Part shown: piece after piece, positions 37,481 to 49,659 of the stretch
Position numbering within the stretch: the stretch's first letter is position 1
Layout of the letters: every line of letters begins with the position of its first letter
From: Todiramphus chloris collaris
Taxonomy: Eukaryota > Chordata > Aves > Coraciiformes > Alcedinidae
Reading direction: 5' to 3'
Length of the DNA stretch: 64,000 nucleotides
Assembly (NCBI GenBank): GCA_025345505.1
Contig: JANVCC010000018.1
Location: 34,124,040 to 34,188,039, forward strand
Program-made: the position numbers and the translations under genes
The notes under the pieces: model-generated
The model's input: only the letters and a program-made list of their open reading frames with translations
Told to the model about the DNA's origin: nothing
Databases searched by the model: none

Positions 37481-39650
37481 CAGTTAAGTGATGCTGAATG
37501 TGGAGTGTGGTCATGGATGGCTATGCCCTTTTTAGGAAAGACAGGCAAACAAGGCAAGGTGGTGGAGTTGCTCTTTATGTGAGAAAGCAACTAGAATGTA
37601 TTGAGTTCTGTCCAGGAGAGGATGAGGGGTGAGTTGAGAGTTTGTGGGTAAGAATTAAGGGGCAGGCTAGCATGTGTGATGCTGTTTTGGGTGTCTGTTA
37701 CAGGCCATCTGATCAGGATGGGGAAGCCGATGAGGCCTTCTACAGGCAGATGATAGCAGCCTTGCAATCACAGTCCCTGGTTCTCATGGGGGATTTTAAC
37801 CACCCAGATATTTGCTGGAAGGTCTACACAGACAGCCATGCGCAGTCCAGGAGGTTCCTCCAGTGCATCAGTGATAACTTCTTGATGCAAATGGTGGATG
37901 AGCCAATGAGGAGAGAAGCACTGATGGATGTTACACTCACTAACAAGCAGGGTCTGGTTGAAGCGGTGAAGGTTGAGGGCAGCCTTGGCTGCAGTGACCA
38001 TGAGATGGTGGAGTTCAGGACCTTGTGCAGTAGAAACATAATACCAAGCAGGATCACAACCCTGGACTTCAGCAGGGCCAACTTTGACCTTTTCAAGAGA
38101 TTGTTAGGGGAAATCCCATGGGACAGGGTACTAGAAGGTAAAAGGGCCCAAGATAGTTGGCTTATATTCAAGAACCACTTTTTTTCCACGTTCAAGATAA
38201 GAGCATCCCAACAGGTAGGAAATCAAGAAAGGGAGCCAGGAGACCCAGATGGTTAAACAGGGAACTGATGGGCAAACTCAAGTGGAAGATGAGAGTCTTT
38301 AGATCATGGAAGGAGGGGATGGCCACTTGGGATGACTATAAGGCTGTTATCAGAGGATGCAGGGAGGCAATTAGGAAAGCTAAGACCTCCTTGGAGTTAA
38401 ACCTTGCAATGGAGGTCAAAGACAAGAGAAAGGGCTTCTTTAAATACACTGCAGACAAAACTAACACTAGGGGCAATGTAGGCCCACTGTTGAATGAGGC
38501 GGGTGCCCTGGTGACAGAGGATACAGAGAAGGCAGAGTTACTGAATGCCTTCTTTGCCTCTGTCTACATTGCTGGAGACTGTCCTCAGGAGCCTCAGACC
38601 ACTGAGGCCCCAGAGGAAGTCAGGATAGAGGAGAAGACTTCCTTGGTTGATGAGGACTGGGTTAGGGATCAGCTGAGTAATCTGGATGTACATAAGTCCA
38701 TGGGCCCTGATGGGATGCACGCAAGTGCTGAGGGAGCTGGCAGAAGTAATTGCTAGACTGCTCTCCATCATCTTTAGTAAGTCATGGAGAACAGGAGAGG
38801 TGTCTGAAGACTGGAGGAAAGTAAATGACACTCCAGTCCTCCAAAAGGGCAAGAAGGAGAACCTGGGTAACTACAGACCAGTCAGCCTCACCAGCATTCT
38901 CTCTACACTTATCAAGGACAAGGGGGTCATCAGGAGCAATCAACATGGCTTTACCAATAAGTAAATAACCAGGTGGATAGGTGACGGTAGTGAACTGGAT
39001 GTGTTCTATCTTGATTTCAGTAAAGCATTTGACACCATCTCCCACAGCATCCTTGCAGCTAAACTGAGAAAGTGTGGTCTGGATGATCAGGTAGTGAGGT
39101 GGATTGTTAACTGGTTGGAGGAAAGAAGTCAGAGAGTTGGGGTCAATGGGGCAGAATCTAATTGGAGGCCTGTATCTAGTAGAGTCCCTCCAGGTTTGGT
39201 ACTGGGGCCAGTACTATTCAATATATTCTTCAATGACCTGGATGAGGGAACAGAGTGCACAGTCAGCAAGTTTGCTGATGATACAAAACTGGGAGGAGTG
39301 GCTGACACACCGGAAGGCTGTGCTGCCATTCAGCGAGACCTGGACAGGCTGGAGAGTTGGGCAGGGAGAAATTGATGAAATACAAGGGCAAGTGTAGAGT
39401 CTTGAAGCTGGGAAAGAATAACCCCAAGTACTAGTATAGGTTGGGGATTGACTTGTTAGAGAGTAGCATAGGGGAAAAGGACCTGGGTGTCAGGGTGGGC
39501 AGCAGGATGACCATGAGCCAGCAATGTGCCCTTGTGGCCAAGAAGGCCAATGGCATCCTGGGGAGTATTAGAAGGGGTGTGGTCAGTAGGTTGGAAAGGT
39601 TCTCCTCCCACTCTTACTCTGCCCTGGTGAGACCTTATCTGGAATATTGA
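37481..39650 (+). mobile_element. CR1 LINE, 5'-truncated, left part (endonuclease and RT)
   Basis: This is the longest CR1 copy in the window. It begins within the endonuclease domain (recognisable from about 37,501 as WSVVMDGYALFRKDRQ) and runs through the reverse transcriptase. It is then interrupted at 39,650 by a second CR1 and resumes at 40,309, ending at about 40,805 with a CR1 3' terminus. The 5' UTR, ORF1 and the start of ORF2 are missing, as is usual after incomplete target-primed reverse transcription. The exact 5' boundary is uncertain by some tens of bases and no target-site duplication was identified. Confidence 0.9.
37501..39650 (+). pseudogene. CR1 ORF2 remnant: endonuclease plus reverse transcriptase
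   Basis: The APE-type endonuclease occupies 37,501-38,170, with the metal-binding motif GDFN at 37,789-37,800 and the catalytic SDH at 37,993-38,001. A linker follows in another frame (about 38,187-38,720), then the RT fingers and palm. [15 protein letters not shown] holds the first catalytic aspartate, and FADD at 39,271-39,282 is the CR1 form of the YxDD motif. The frame is destroyed by an in-frame TGA at 37,630, frameshifts near 38,180 and 38,720, a TAA at 38,962, a 1-base loss at about 39,374 and a TAG at 39,432. In addition, sequence between the SLTSIL segment (about 38,910) and DVFYLDF is shorter than in complete CR1 proteins. In a working element this protein nicks target DNA and reverse transcribes CR1 RNA; this copy cannot. 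Confidence 0.88.
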
Positions 39651-40308
39651 GCCATCAGTGTGCTCTTGAGCCATCGGTGTGCTCTTGAAGCCCAGAAAGC
39701 CAATCGTGTCCTGGGATGCATCAAGAGAAGCGTGGCCAGAAGGTTGAGGGAGGTGATTCTCCCCCTCTACTCCACTCTTGTGAGGCCTCACCTGGAGCAC
39801 TGCGTCCAGTTCTGGAGACCCTATTACAGGAAGGATACAGATGTGCTGGAACGTGTCCAGAGAAAGGCCACAAGGATGATCAGAGGGCTGGAGCATCTCT
39901 CCTATGGGGACAGACTGAGAGAGTTGGGGTTGTTCAGTCTGGAGAAGAGAAGGCTCCAGGGAGACCTTATTGTGGCCTTCCAGTATCTGAAGGGGGCTAC
40001 AAGAAAGCTGGGGAGGGACTTTTTAGGCTGTCAGGCACTGGCAGGACTGGAGGGAATGGATTAAAACTAGAGATAGGTCAATTCAGGTTGGACACTAGGA
40101 AGAATTTCTTCCCCATGAGGGTGTTGAGACACTGGAACAGGTTGCCCAGAGAGGTGGTGGAAGCCCCATCCTTGGAAGTTTTTAAGCCCAGGCTGGATGG
40201 GGCTCTGAGCAACCTGCTCTAGTGGGAGGTGTCCCTGCCCATGGCAAGGGGGTTGGAACTAGATGATCTTTAAGGTCCCTTCCAACCCTGACAATTCTAT
40301 GGTTCTAT
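39651..40308 (+). mobile_element. Nested CR1 LINE 3' fragment inserted in the host CR1
   Basis: The host frame stops at ...LVRPYLEY (39,648). A different CR1 copy then begins inside its own ORF2 C-terminal region and runs to a CR1 3' end, 'ccctgacaattctatggttc', at 40,308. The host sequence resumes at once with 'ttgtgtccagttctgg', exactly where it broke off. The 134-codon frame 39,660-40,064 encodes the ORF2 C-terminal region (for example [19 protein letters not shown]). The first 38 bases are a 19-base imperfect tandem duplication of 'gccatcagtgtgctcttga' differing at one base. It is about 94% identical by eye to the copy at 61,985-62,752, so both belong to one relatively young subfamily. 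'ttg' on both sides could be a 3-base target duplication. Confidence 0.9.
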
Positions 40309-40805
40309 CCTTGTGTCCAGTTCTGGGCCCCTCAGTTCAAGAAGGACAGGGAACTGCTTGAAAGAGTCCAGCACGGAGCCACAAAGATGATGAAGGGAGT
40401 GGAGCATCTCCCTTATGGTGAAAGGCTGAGGGAGCTGGGTCTCTTTAGCTTGGAGAAGAGGAGACTGAGGGGTGACCTCATTAATGTTTATAAATATGTA
40501 AAGGGTAAGTGTCAGGAGGATGGAGCCAGGCTCTTCTCTTATGTCCAATGATAGGACAAGGGGCAACGGGTTCAAGCTGAAGCATAGGAGGCTCCACAGA
40601 AACATAAGGAAAAACTTTTTCACTGACAGAGCACTGGAACAGGCTGCCCAGAGGGGTTGTGGGGTGTCCTTCTCTGGAGACATTTAAAACCCTCCTGGAT
40701 GAGTTCCTATGTGACCTGCTCTAGATGGTCCTGCTCTGGCAGAGGGGTTGGACTAGATGATCTTCCAAGGTCCCTTCCAACCCTTAACGTTCTGTGTTTC
40801 TGTGA
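40309..40805 (+). mobile_element. CR1 LINE, right part of the interrupted host element
   Basis: Continuation of the CR1 that starts at 37,481. It encodes [15 protein letters not shown] and then [20 protein letters not shown] of the ORF2 C-terminus, followed by the 3' UTR with 'ggttggactagatgatcttc' and the terminal 'cgttctgtgtttctgtg'. A frameshift follows near 40,540 ('ttctcttatgtccaatgata'). The wording of this part (VYKYVKG, not AFQYLKG) differs from the nested copy, which shows that two CR1 subfamilies are present. Confidence 0.88.
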
Positions 40806-41327
40806 AGGTCTGGCTCCTACTATTTGTGTGTTTTAGAAGGAAGGTAAAAGAGACAAAGGTATTTCATATGAGAAAATTTTGTCTCTACTAAGATAGTATC
40901 ATTCTTGTCAGCAGACTGATAGTTAAAGTAGGCTGGTAAAGCATAATTTATTTGGACTTTCATTAAGTTCTTTTTAAGGCTATGAAGGAAATTAATTAGT
41001 CATGGGTTAAATGTCAAACCTCTGTCCTGGGATCTGGAACTGATTAAAGGTACAAAGGTAGAGATGACAAAAATGCTGAGGTGCATCAAGTCTGAAGGAG
41101 GTTTGAGGATTTAAAAAGGATGTAAATAGATAAGCAGATAGTTGTAATTTCTAAGACAAAGGGACACTGGAAAACCCTGCTCTTTGTAAGAGCAAGTGCT
41201 GTCACCAGCTGTCCTGTCTTTAATATACCTGAAGAGCAGCTTTAGCAATTTAAAATGAGCCTCAGACAAAAAGTGGTAGAAGCCCATCTCCTTTCACAGA
41301 AAGCATCAATTTGTGTGGGCTCTGATA
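40806..41327. other. Unique spacer between CR1 copies
   Basis: No coding region recognised. The segment 'gtggtagaagcccatctcc' at about 41,275 weakly resembles a CR1 3' region but is too short to call. Confidence 0.5.
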
Positions 41328-41603
41328 AAGCACAAATCAATGACGGAACACCTCCACTATGAGGATAGGCTGACAGAGTTGGGGTTGTTCAGCCTGGGGA
41401 AGAGAGGCCTCTGGGGAGACTTCATTGTGGCCTTTCAGTACCTAAAGGGGGCTTATAAGAAAAATGCATATGACTTTTTACCAGGGCCTGTAGTGGCAGG
41501 ACAAGGGGTAATGATTTTAAACTCAGAGAGGGTAGACTTAGTTTGGACATAAGGAAGAAATTCTTTACAATGAGGGTGATGAGGCACTGCAACAGTTTGT
41601 CAT
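41328..41603 (+). mobile_element. CR1 ORF2 C-terminal fragment, both ends missing
   Basis: The + strand frame 41,340-41,552 reads EHLHYEDRLTELGLFSLGKR and then [14 protein letters not shown], the CR1 ORF2 C-terminal region, and passes into 'agggtgatgaggcactgcaa'. The usual 3' UTR end is absent, so it is truncated at both sides or its end was lost later. It lies in the same orientation 520 bases after the previous CR1. Confidence 0.85.
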
Positions 41604-42183
41604 GATAACATCTGTTTTGCAAGTATCTATGCACCAAATATAACCTTGCTGATTAATTCAGAGGTGACAACTCAACCAAATGGATTGGCCACTGAAAGTT
41701 TCAGTTTATTGTATTTGTCTTGGGCTGCATTGTAACAGTATTTTCAACTCCCTTCATACTGCTTTGTCTTTTCCCTCCTTCCAGAAACTGGCATCCGGCA
41801 TCCCCCACTCTTATGAGAGAGAGAATACTCCAGAATAAAAAAATCATTTAGTTTGGCTCCAAACCGTAAATATAATAAAACTGACTGTCACATCAAAATA
41901 CATCATTAGATGTAATTCAAGCCCACCACCAGGGCAGTCAACAACTCTAATCCGAATATATTGTTAAGTCTTGACAGTGTTCTCAGAAGAGAACTCTCAG
42001 CATTGCCACTAAGCTTTTCATGTGGCCTGAGATAAAAAAGAGGCAAAGCTATAAACCAACTGCTTGTTTCCAATCAGCCCTTGTGTCAGAACTGCCAGAA
42101 GCAGAAATGGGTCCTGATAGTCCTGAAGCAAGCTGGAAGAACGTTTCTTCTTGCAACCTTCTCAGCATGCAAGGACAATTGAG

Positions 42184-42231
42184 CCCTTCCCTTCCTTTTC
42201 CTTCCTTTCCCTTCCCTCTCTACCTCCCTCT
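42184..42231 (+). repeat. Polypyrimidine (C/T) tract
   Basis: Almost pure C/T for about 48 bases in imperfect 'ccttcc'/'cctttt' units, partly mirror-symmetric. Such tracts can adopt triplex structure. Confidence 0.9.
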
Positions 42232-45200
42232 GCTATAAAATCTCTCTGGTCCGCACCACAAGCATTCTGCATCTGTTCAGACAAACCATTTGCAGCTGCA
42301 AGTGTTGATCTAGGAGAAGCATCTGGGTGTAAAGGCAAACAATAGTTCTCTTAGCAATTTTTATGATTGCTATTTCACACCTCTTCAGACACAATGGCTT
42401 CAGAAGATGAAGGAGTCTTGCATACCAACATTTATATAATAAATTTTGTTCCCCGCTGACCGTGAGTCTTGTACATCTGTGGGAGACATGGTATATATTG
42501 ACAGCAGTGCCAGGGAAAGTTCAATTCAGCCAGTCACAGCTTACAGGTAAATGCATTTTATTAATTGTAAGCTTTTATTTTCTCTCATGGGCTCACAGGA
42601 GCCTCATGTGACATTTTTCTAAGGAGAAAGTGGAACTGAATGATCTCTCAAGAAAAAAAAACACAACATAAAGATCATGACTAATTCAACTCTGTAATAT
42701 GCAGAACACAGGCCTGAAAGACAATTTTAAATCTTCAACATAAGATAAAAAACTACTACAAAAGGATGTTAAGTATTTTTAAACGGGAACGTTCTCATCA
42801 TCAGTCAAACTACTACGCGAGTTGACAACTTTCAGTGCTCATACCCAGTAGCTTCCCTTTGAAGCAACATTTCACATTGAGATCTGATGGAATAACTCAA
42901 CATTACAAAACAGGAAAGCATATTAATTATGCTTATTATTTTGAGGGCTACAAAAATACAGTCACAGATAAAGATCTGAAGATTTGCACAGGCTAAAAAA
43001 AAAGTGACTAGTCCCTGCCTTACAGATATTATAGCTGATGTATAAGAGAGCAAGTGGGCAAAAATACACAGAAAAACAATAATAATAAGGGGGGGGAATC
43101 TACTAATTAGTGTCTTGTTTCATGGAGTCATACACAATGAAATAGTAAGCCAGTCAAAATCTATAGAAGTTCCCTCATTAAACCAAAGCGTGGTTAAATT
43201 TGGGCAGGGACATTTGGAATTGAATGCATGAGCTGTCAGCACCTGTCAAATGCAGCCTCATCATCTGAGACTAGCACGAGGTGGAAGGAATTCCAAATTT
43301 AATCAATGTTGTCTACGAAACAAAAAGCACTGGTAAGTAAATCAATTAGATGACTGAACATAGAGAGAGAAAGGCAGAGGGATATCAGCAGCAGAAAATT
43401 CTTGGCATTTTAATATTACTGTGATATTGCACGCTGTAGGTGTATTAACCGAGCTAAACTTTAAATTGCAAACACATAGCAAACCTAGAGCTCGAGTTCA
43501 CCTTAAAGTCAGGCAAGAAGTGGGGTTCAAAGTTTTCATTAAGCTGCTACACAGAAGTGAATTCCATACAAAATTCATATCATATCCATATATCCATTTC
43601 TCTTGCATGTTCATACCCACTGCAGAGCACTTTGTGAACGATGGAGCTTCCCAAGCACACATGTGCTTTACAGCTAATGCACAAAGTACATTCCTAAGTT
43701 TGCTCAGAATCTGTGGTGAAATCACGGTGTTATTTCTTCAGTGTTGGTTAACACCTCTCTGGAGCAAAGCACACACTTGCTGTTACTCCTGACATCTATC
43801 ATTCCACTAAGTCCCGGTCTGTGGATAAGTCATAGGCATGAAATCATCGAGAGATCCACAGCAGATATTTAAACATTAAATATGAACATTTTCATACTCA
43901 ACAGTTAAAAATATAAAACTACAAGTGCAAAGGAAGAGTCACTTTTTTTGACAGATAAAAAAACATTTGAAAACAATTGTTACGAACTCTACTTTTGTCT
44001 CTAGCACCTCTTCCTTTAGTTCAGTGATAGACTTGCAAAATTCTTCTTTCAAAGGGTGCTGGTGCTTCATTAAAAATAAATCATCTGGGGCTATTTCCAT
44101 GACTCCTATGGTGGTTGGAACTTACCTTATGGGATTAGCTGCCCAGACATGACATCGGAAATATGGGTTCTGCAAAAGAGAGTATACTTTGATTCAGGTC
44201 GAATGGCATGATGTATTCACTGCTTGGAAGGAAGGATTTGTTCAGTGACACTATTGCATTCTGATTATGTGACACCGCGTGATACCAGGAATAAACAGAA
44301 ATCAAAGACAGCACCATGAATGGAAGAACGGCTAAAAGCTTCAGCAGCAGACACTCTTTTTAAAAAAGGGAGAAAGGATATGGAAGAGACCTAAACAGCA
44401 TGCATCTCCAAGTAATGCGTGCCAGAAAAAAATGGAAGGATTGACAAAGTAGAGCTTTAATTCTGGCAATCTCTAGCTGTGAAGCAGTGGATGTGTTTCA
44501 CAAGTTTTCAGTTAATTTGGGCACATGAAACTACAGTGTGAAGGAACACCACCTTCCATGCAAAAGTGACACTCCTGGCTGGCTAGCCCCAGGCTGGACA
44601 CCCCAAGAGTGGGCCTCCTGCTTTGCTCTTTCCCATGACCCCATCCTACAGATATATCTTAATGTTTAAATCAGTCCCACCCAATTCAATCAAGAGATGC
44701 AAGTAGCAGCCTTTTTCCTTCTGCCCCTCTACCTTCTCTTTATTTTCGTGTGTGCCACAGCATCTATGCCTTGTTGGCTGGGACACTTACCTAGATGGTG
44801 GGAAGTGGTTCAAATCATTTCAGGCAGAGAAGGGGATAGAATTCTCATCCCACATGAGTACTCTGCCCACTCAGAATTACACAATAAAGATTCTATGTAA
44901 AGAAGACATTACTACTTTCTCTGGTTATGTCTTACAGAAGGTGACTGCTGCTCAACTTCTGAAGAAAATTTCTGGGGCAAACAACTTACTCCAGCCTGTC
45001 TGATGGGAAGCAGCTTCCTGGAGGCACAGGTTGGATGGCTATGAGTTTGGGCAAGGATGAAGATGTGAGATGGAAGCTCCTTATAGTGATTTGAGACAAC
45101 TTTCCCCTCCAAGTGCTGACTGTGACTCCCTTGGGGGACAGAGGACAGGCACTGTAAAGCCCTGCATGTGTTCCTGTACGTAAAGCCCCATGTTCCTGTA

Positions 45201-46448
45201 TTGCAGTAGGAACCTTAAAGCTGGACACAGAGACACTCAGATCTTCAGCACACAAATCTGTTGGTGGACCTAAGCTCATGTCACTGTGTTTTGTCTCTTG
45301 GAGAACCTCTCAGGAGGTAGAGCATACAAAAACGTACATTATTGCCGCTGGTGTCACACAGGAACTCTGTCACCACTGGGGCCAGGCAGATTAACATACT
45401 TTGTGAACACTATGTTTGCTTTCTTAAAAAATATTATGATACTGGCATTTAATGGTCCATGATTTACATTTAACTAAACTATATTGTGTGGTAATTTTTG
45501 CTTTGTTTTCTTACATACGATTACTGTTGTTGCCATAGTCTTTTGAGATTTGCCATCTGTGCCCCGAGCATTAAAGAACTCATTGGGATGCCACTTAATC
45601 TTTTTTTGACATTTTTCATATACAGAGTTTTCTGCATAGTGACAGGTTCAGTACTGTTAAAGAACAGCAGGAGAAAAGTCCAATTAAACTTGCATTTTTC
45701 GACAGAGCAAGGCACATATGCAATATGTCTGCCAGATGACTTGCTCTGTCCTTGCCTGTACAGGATATATCTACAAGAATATTTTCCCCTGTGGGCACAG
45801 CATGTCCCGTTTCCTAAAATTCTGCTACCTTTCTGGAGAAGAAAAATATAAATAAAACATATCCATAATGTCTTTCCTCACCTCAAATATACATACTGAA
45901 TTTACATGAAGGGCTAACATTTCAGAAGGCTCTCCATATTTCTGAAAGCTACCTGTGCTTTCAGTTGCAGCTTCCTTGTACACACAAAAAGAGTTTCTGC
46001 TTATCACGCTGTTCAGGATATTTTGGTGTGTAACTCCTCCATACATTTGTAATCATTTAAGTTTTACACATGCAGGAGGAAGACCAGTCAGACATTTATG
46101 TTCACAGAACTGGACTCCTCCTCTGAGATCCCATCTGAGCTTCATATTAAGGAACTCCTGGTGTGACTCACAGTGAACCAAACTCTGATTTAGAGCAGAA
46201 CTGGAGTGCAATTTGTCTCACACCACTTCAACTGTCCACAAGCTCCACACTTAGGGTAAGCAAGTCTTCTCCATTCCATCTATACTCAAAGGAATGTTTT
46301 TTTGATATAGTTATCTTTCTGCTCATCAGCATCTCCTGTTCCAGGATGGACAGAGTCATTTTCTGTCTGTGCTTCTGTCTATTGATGAAGACCCTAGATC
46401 ACTTCTCTCTAAACAGCTAACTTCAAAGCAATTAATGTTAGGCTAGAT

Positions 46449-46474
46449 TAATCTTACACTCTAATCTTACACTC
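46449..46474 (+). repeat. 13-base perfect tandem duplication
   Basis: 'taatcttacactc' occurs twice in direct succession. Confidence 0.9.
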
Positions 46475-49400
46475 AATTAAATCATTGTTCTTCAATTCAG
46501 GTACTGTTTTGTATGTCAGGAATGACACTATGACATAAATCCCAGGGAACTTCAGTAAAGTAACACTCCTCTGAGAGAAGAGTTCAAGTCCTAGGTGTTA
46601 ATCTCTATTCCAAAAATATTTAGGCACTTATAACTAGAAAGCAATTATATGAAGTGAATGAATAGTGGCAGGAGTGACACCATTCTCCTAACCTGTGACT
46701 CTTAACACTACCCAAGAGTGTCAGGTCCTTTTTTCCTTGTGTCCCTGGAAGCTTTCAATTCTAGCTACCTAGTGGTCCAGCTTCAATGGGACAACTGCAG
46801 ACAGCATTTGCTTAGAGTGGTAGTGGACCAGCAGAAAAGCACTTTCAATTTTGCCTGGCTGACAGATAAATTATTACAAAAAGGAAAAGTATCTCTGTTA
46901 CTTCCCAATAAGAACTTCGGTATCCTATCCAAAGGCTCATCACCTGAGTCCATGAAATAGTTTAAAGCTGCAAATCCCTCTCTTACCTAAGCATCAAGAT
47001 GATGAGAACAGTGAGACTGTTGTGTTTCCACAGGCTGTTTCAATGTATCCCCATGGGCTGTCTATTGTTCACACCAGTCCCAGATACCTAAGGGTCCCTG
47101 TTACATTCAGAAAGAAATTAAGTACTTAGCATGACTTTACAAATTACATTTCCAGGACAGATGCTTAACATTGGGTCCAGTATAAAACATTCTATAGAAT
47201 TTGGGTGCCTGGCCTGTTCCTGAATTGCTGAATATCACATCCCTAGGAGTCTGGAGACACCTTGTGTGGAGAGTACAGATAGGTCCTGAAGATCCCTTTT
47301 AGAGACAGTGAGCATAAATTCCATGAAGGAATCCATAGCATATTTTCAATGCATTGGCTTTCATAGTTAGATAGAAAATTTATTTTTGCATTATCATGTA
47401 GGCAACCTACTGATCTTTGGATTTTTAAATAGTATTTCCTTCAGCCATGATAAAGAAAAGGCATAAGCATCCAAATTGAGATGGATTTGCTCACTGCCCT
47501 GCCACAGACTCATATCATGTAAGTGAATTTCTTTGCTTTTTAACTCAGCATCACTATTAGGAAAGAAATTCAAAGGGTCTGTTGTTTGGTGGTCTATTGG
47601 CAGAGGGAGGGAAATATTTTTTATCACTCTTCCAGACAGCCTACATGCGAAGATCGACGAGAGAGACCTACAAAACTGTGATAATAAACCCTCCCAACAA
47701 CCAAGTGTTGGACAGCTCATTGCAGTAAAATCTAAGGGAAATTAAGGCATAAAATAACCTTTAACATGGGTGATGCTTTTAAGGATCCTGTTGCACCAGA
47801 CACAAGATTTTCCTCCATCCTGCCTGGTGGGAATGTCTACAGCACAATTCAGCACAGTGGTACCCACATTACCAACCTAGCCTGTCTGCTGGAAACAACA
47901 AGATCATTTTATAATTACCAAAACCTAGATATTCTACTCTTCAGCAAGAACAGCTCCTGCATCATTCCAGCTGTGCTGCAGCCCTTGACCCTGGCTATCT
48001 GGCACAACATTGCTCTGTGCCCTGTGCACAGACCCTGAGCATTGCGGGACGCACAGACAGTCATAAGGGAAGGGGAAACGACACCATCCCAGAACAAGCT
48101 GTCAGCCTGACACAAACTCTTACCCAATAGCAGAGAATGAGAAGTCCTAAAAAAGGGGGAGGTCTTCCTGGAGGTTATCTCCTGGATGGGCAAGGGCAGA
48201 AGCAGCCAGGATCACATGCTGTAAGTGATACTGTCCCTTACCAAGTTCTCTCTACCTGAACTTTCTGTTGCTCCTGGAAACTTGATATAAGATCACTTTT
48301 AATAATCCAGGGTACAGCTCAAAAGTAATCAATAAAACAGACCAAACAAATAAATCTTTGTCCAAACATCTGGATTTGACAGTCTACAAATGAATAGCAC
48401 AAAGTAGCTGAAATTGGGCATCCGCATTGCCACTGAGAAATCCCCACAGAGCAGCACTCCTCAGCCTACTGTCTATCAAAGGTAAAATATACATTACCAA
48501 AGAAAAAGGGATGTTTTTTTGTATTATGCATTCAAAAGATAAGAATGGCATTTCAAAGGCCTAAATGTGCTCCTAGCACAAGGGAACACATCTCGTCTCA
48601 CCTTCAGGAAGAGAAGCATTCATTTATGCTGAAACTTTTCATCTGCAAAGCCACTGCTGAAGTGATATCAAGCATTTGACTGAAGCCCCACTCAATATTT
48701 GGGTGACTATGCTTGCTCATGCAAATCATACCCAGCAAATTCACTCCCAGCTTTTGTAAACATTGAGAAAAACCATGTGCTTTGGGGGAGTTTATAACTT
48801 TAATTGTTTTGCAACTTTTACTCACAGTTATTAACCCTTACGAATAAGGGTTGTTTGTATCAGTCCGAGGTCCAAAACTAAGCCAGCAGTCAGTCCTATA
48901 TGTTCACCTCACCCCAACTTTGCACCTGCAATAAAATAATGGCTCCGCATATGAGAGGGTCTAAAATTCTGAGTGCATCAAAATTATACATGGATAATAG
49001 AACTTTTTAACTTATATATTCATGTTTAATAACTTAATTAATCTACTGAGACTAAGGAACAACACACTTGATACCATGTTTACGGAGTTACTGAACCATC
49101 TGAGATCAGTTCAGCTTTGTGTATTCACATTATTAATAAACAATTCTCCTGCATTTTCCTTTGTGCAGGGAATGTGTGTCAGTTGTACGTTTCTATTTGT
49201 GCCCCAAATCCATGAAGACACAGAGACAAAGACAAGCAACCATGCTGACTCTCCTGCAAGCTCTAAATCCTTTCATTGGGCATGACATGAACTACAGGCT
49301 GTAGCTATACCAAAGATAAAGGGTAGCAAAGCAACCCGGGAATGGATATCATTGATTTACTTAAAAGTATTTAAAACTTCCTGTTTAAGCCTAAGGAGAA

Positions 49401-49659
49401 AACTGCACGTGCAATTTGAAGTTATATTTCTGAAATATGTGCTTCTTTCCTCTGTATTTCTCAGTATCACAAAGTGCACGAATTAGGGGGCACAGCCTGC
49501 TCACCAAGGAGAATCGTTAGTGCTTTCTCAAGCACTATCTTCAAAATTACTTACGTGAGAAGGGAAAAGATTATTTCTTCTTGAAAACACATAAAACAAG
49601 ACTTTAATGTTTCTCTGGTATTCTTGCTTTTGGCTGATTCATTATTGTACACAGATACC

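Larger units (their letters stand above)
41604..49659. other. Long unique stretch, no gene recognised
   Basis: No recognisable coding region or RNA gene. It contains a pyrimidine tract followed by a TATA-like word at about 42,184-42,240, and a GC-balanced, motif-rich stretch at about 43,130-43,340. A 13-base perfect tandem duplication ('taatcttacactc') lies at 46,449-46,474. Open frames of 90-123 codons (for example 43,421-43,792, 45,498-45,851 and 47,766-48,038) have no recognisable domain. Confidence 0.5.

Noticed and set aside
39456-39896. 146-codon minus-strand frame
   Set aside because: Antisense shadow of two joined CR1 fragments.
47766-48038. 90-codon + frame that looks mildly protein-like
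   Set aside because: Starts at an ATG but has no family resemblance and no splice or promoter support.
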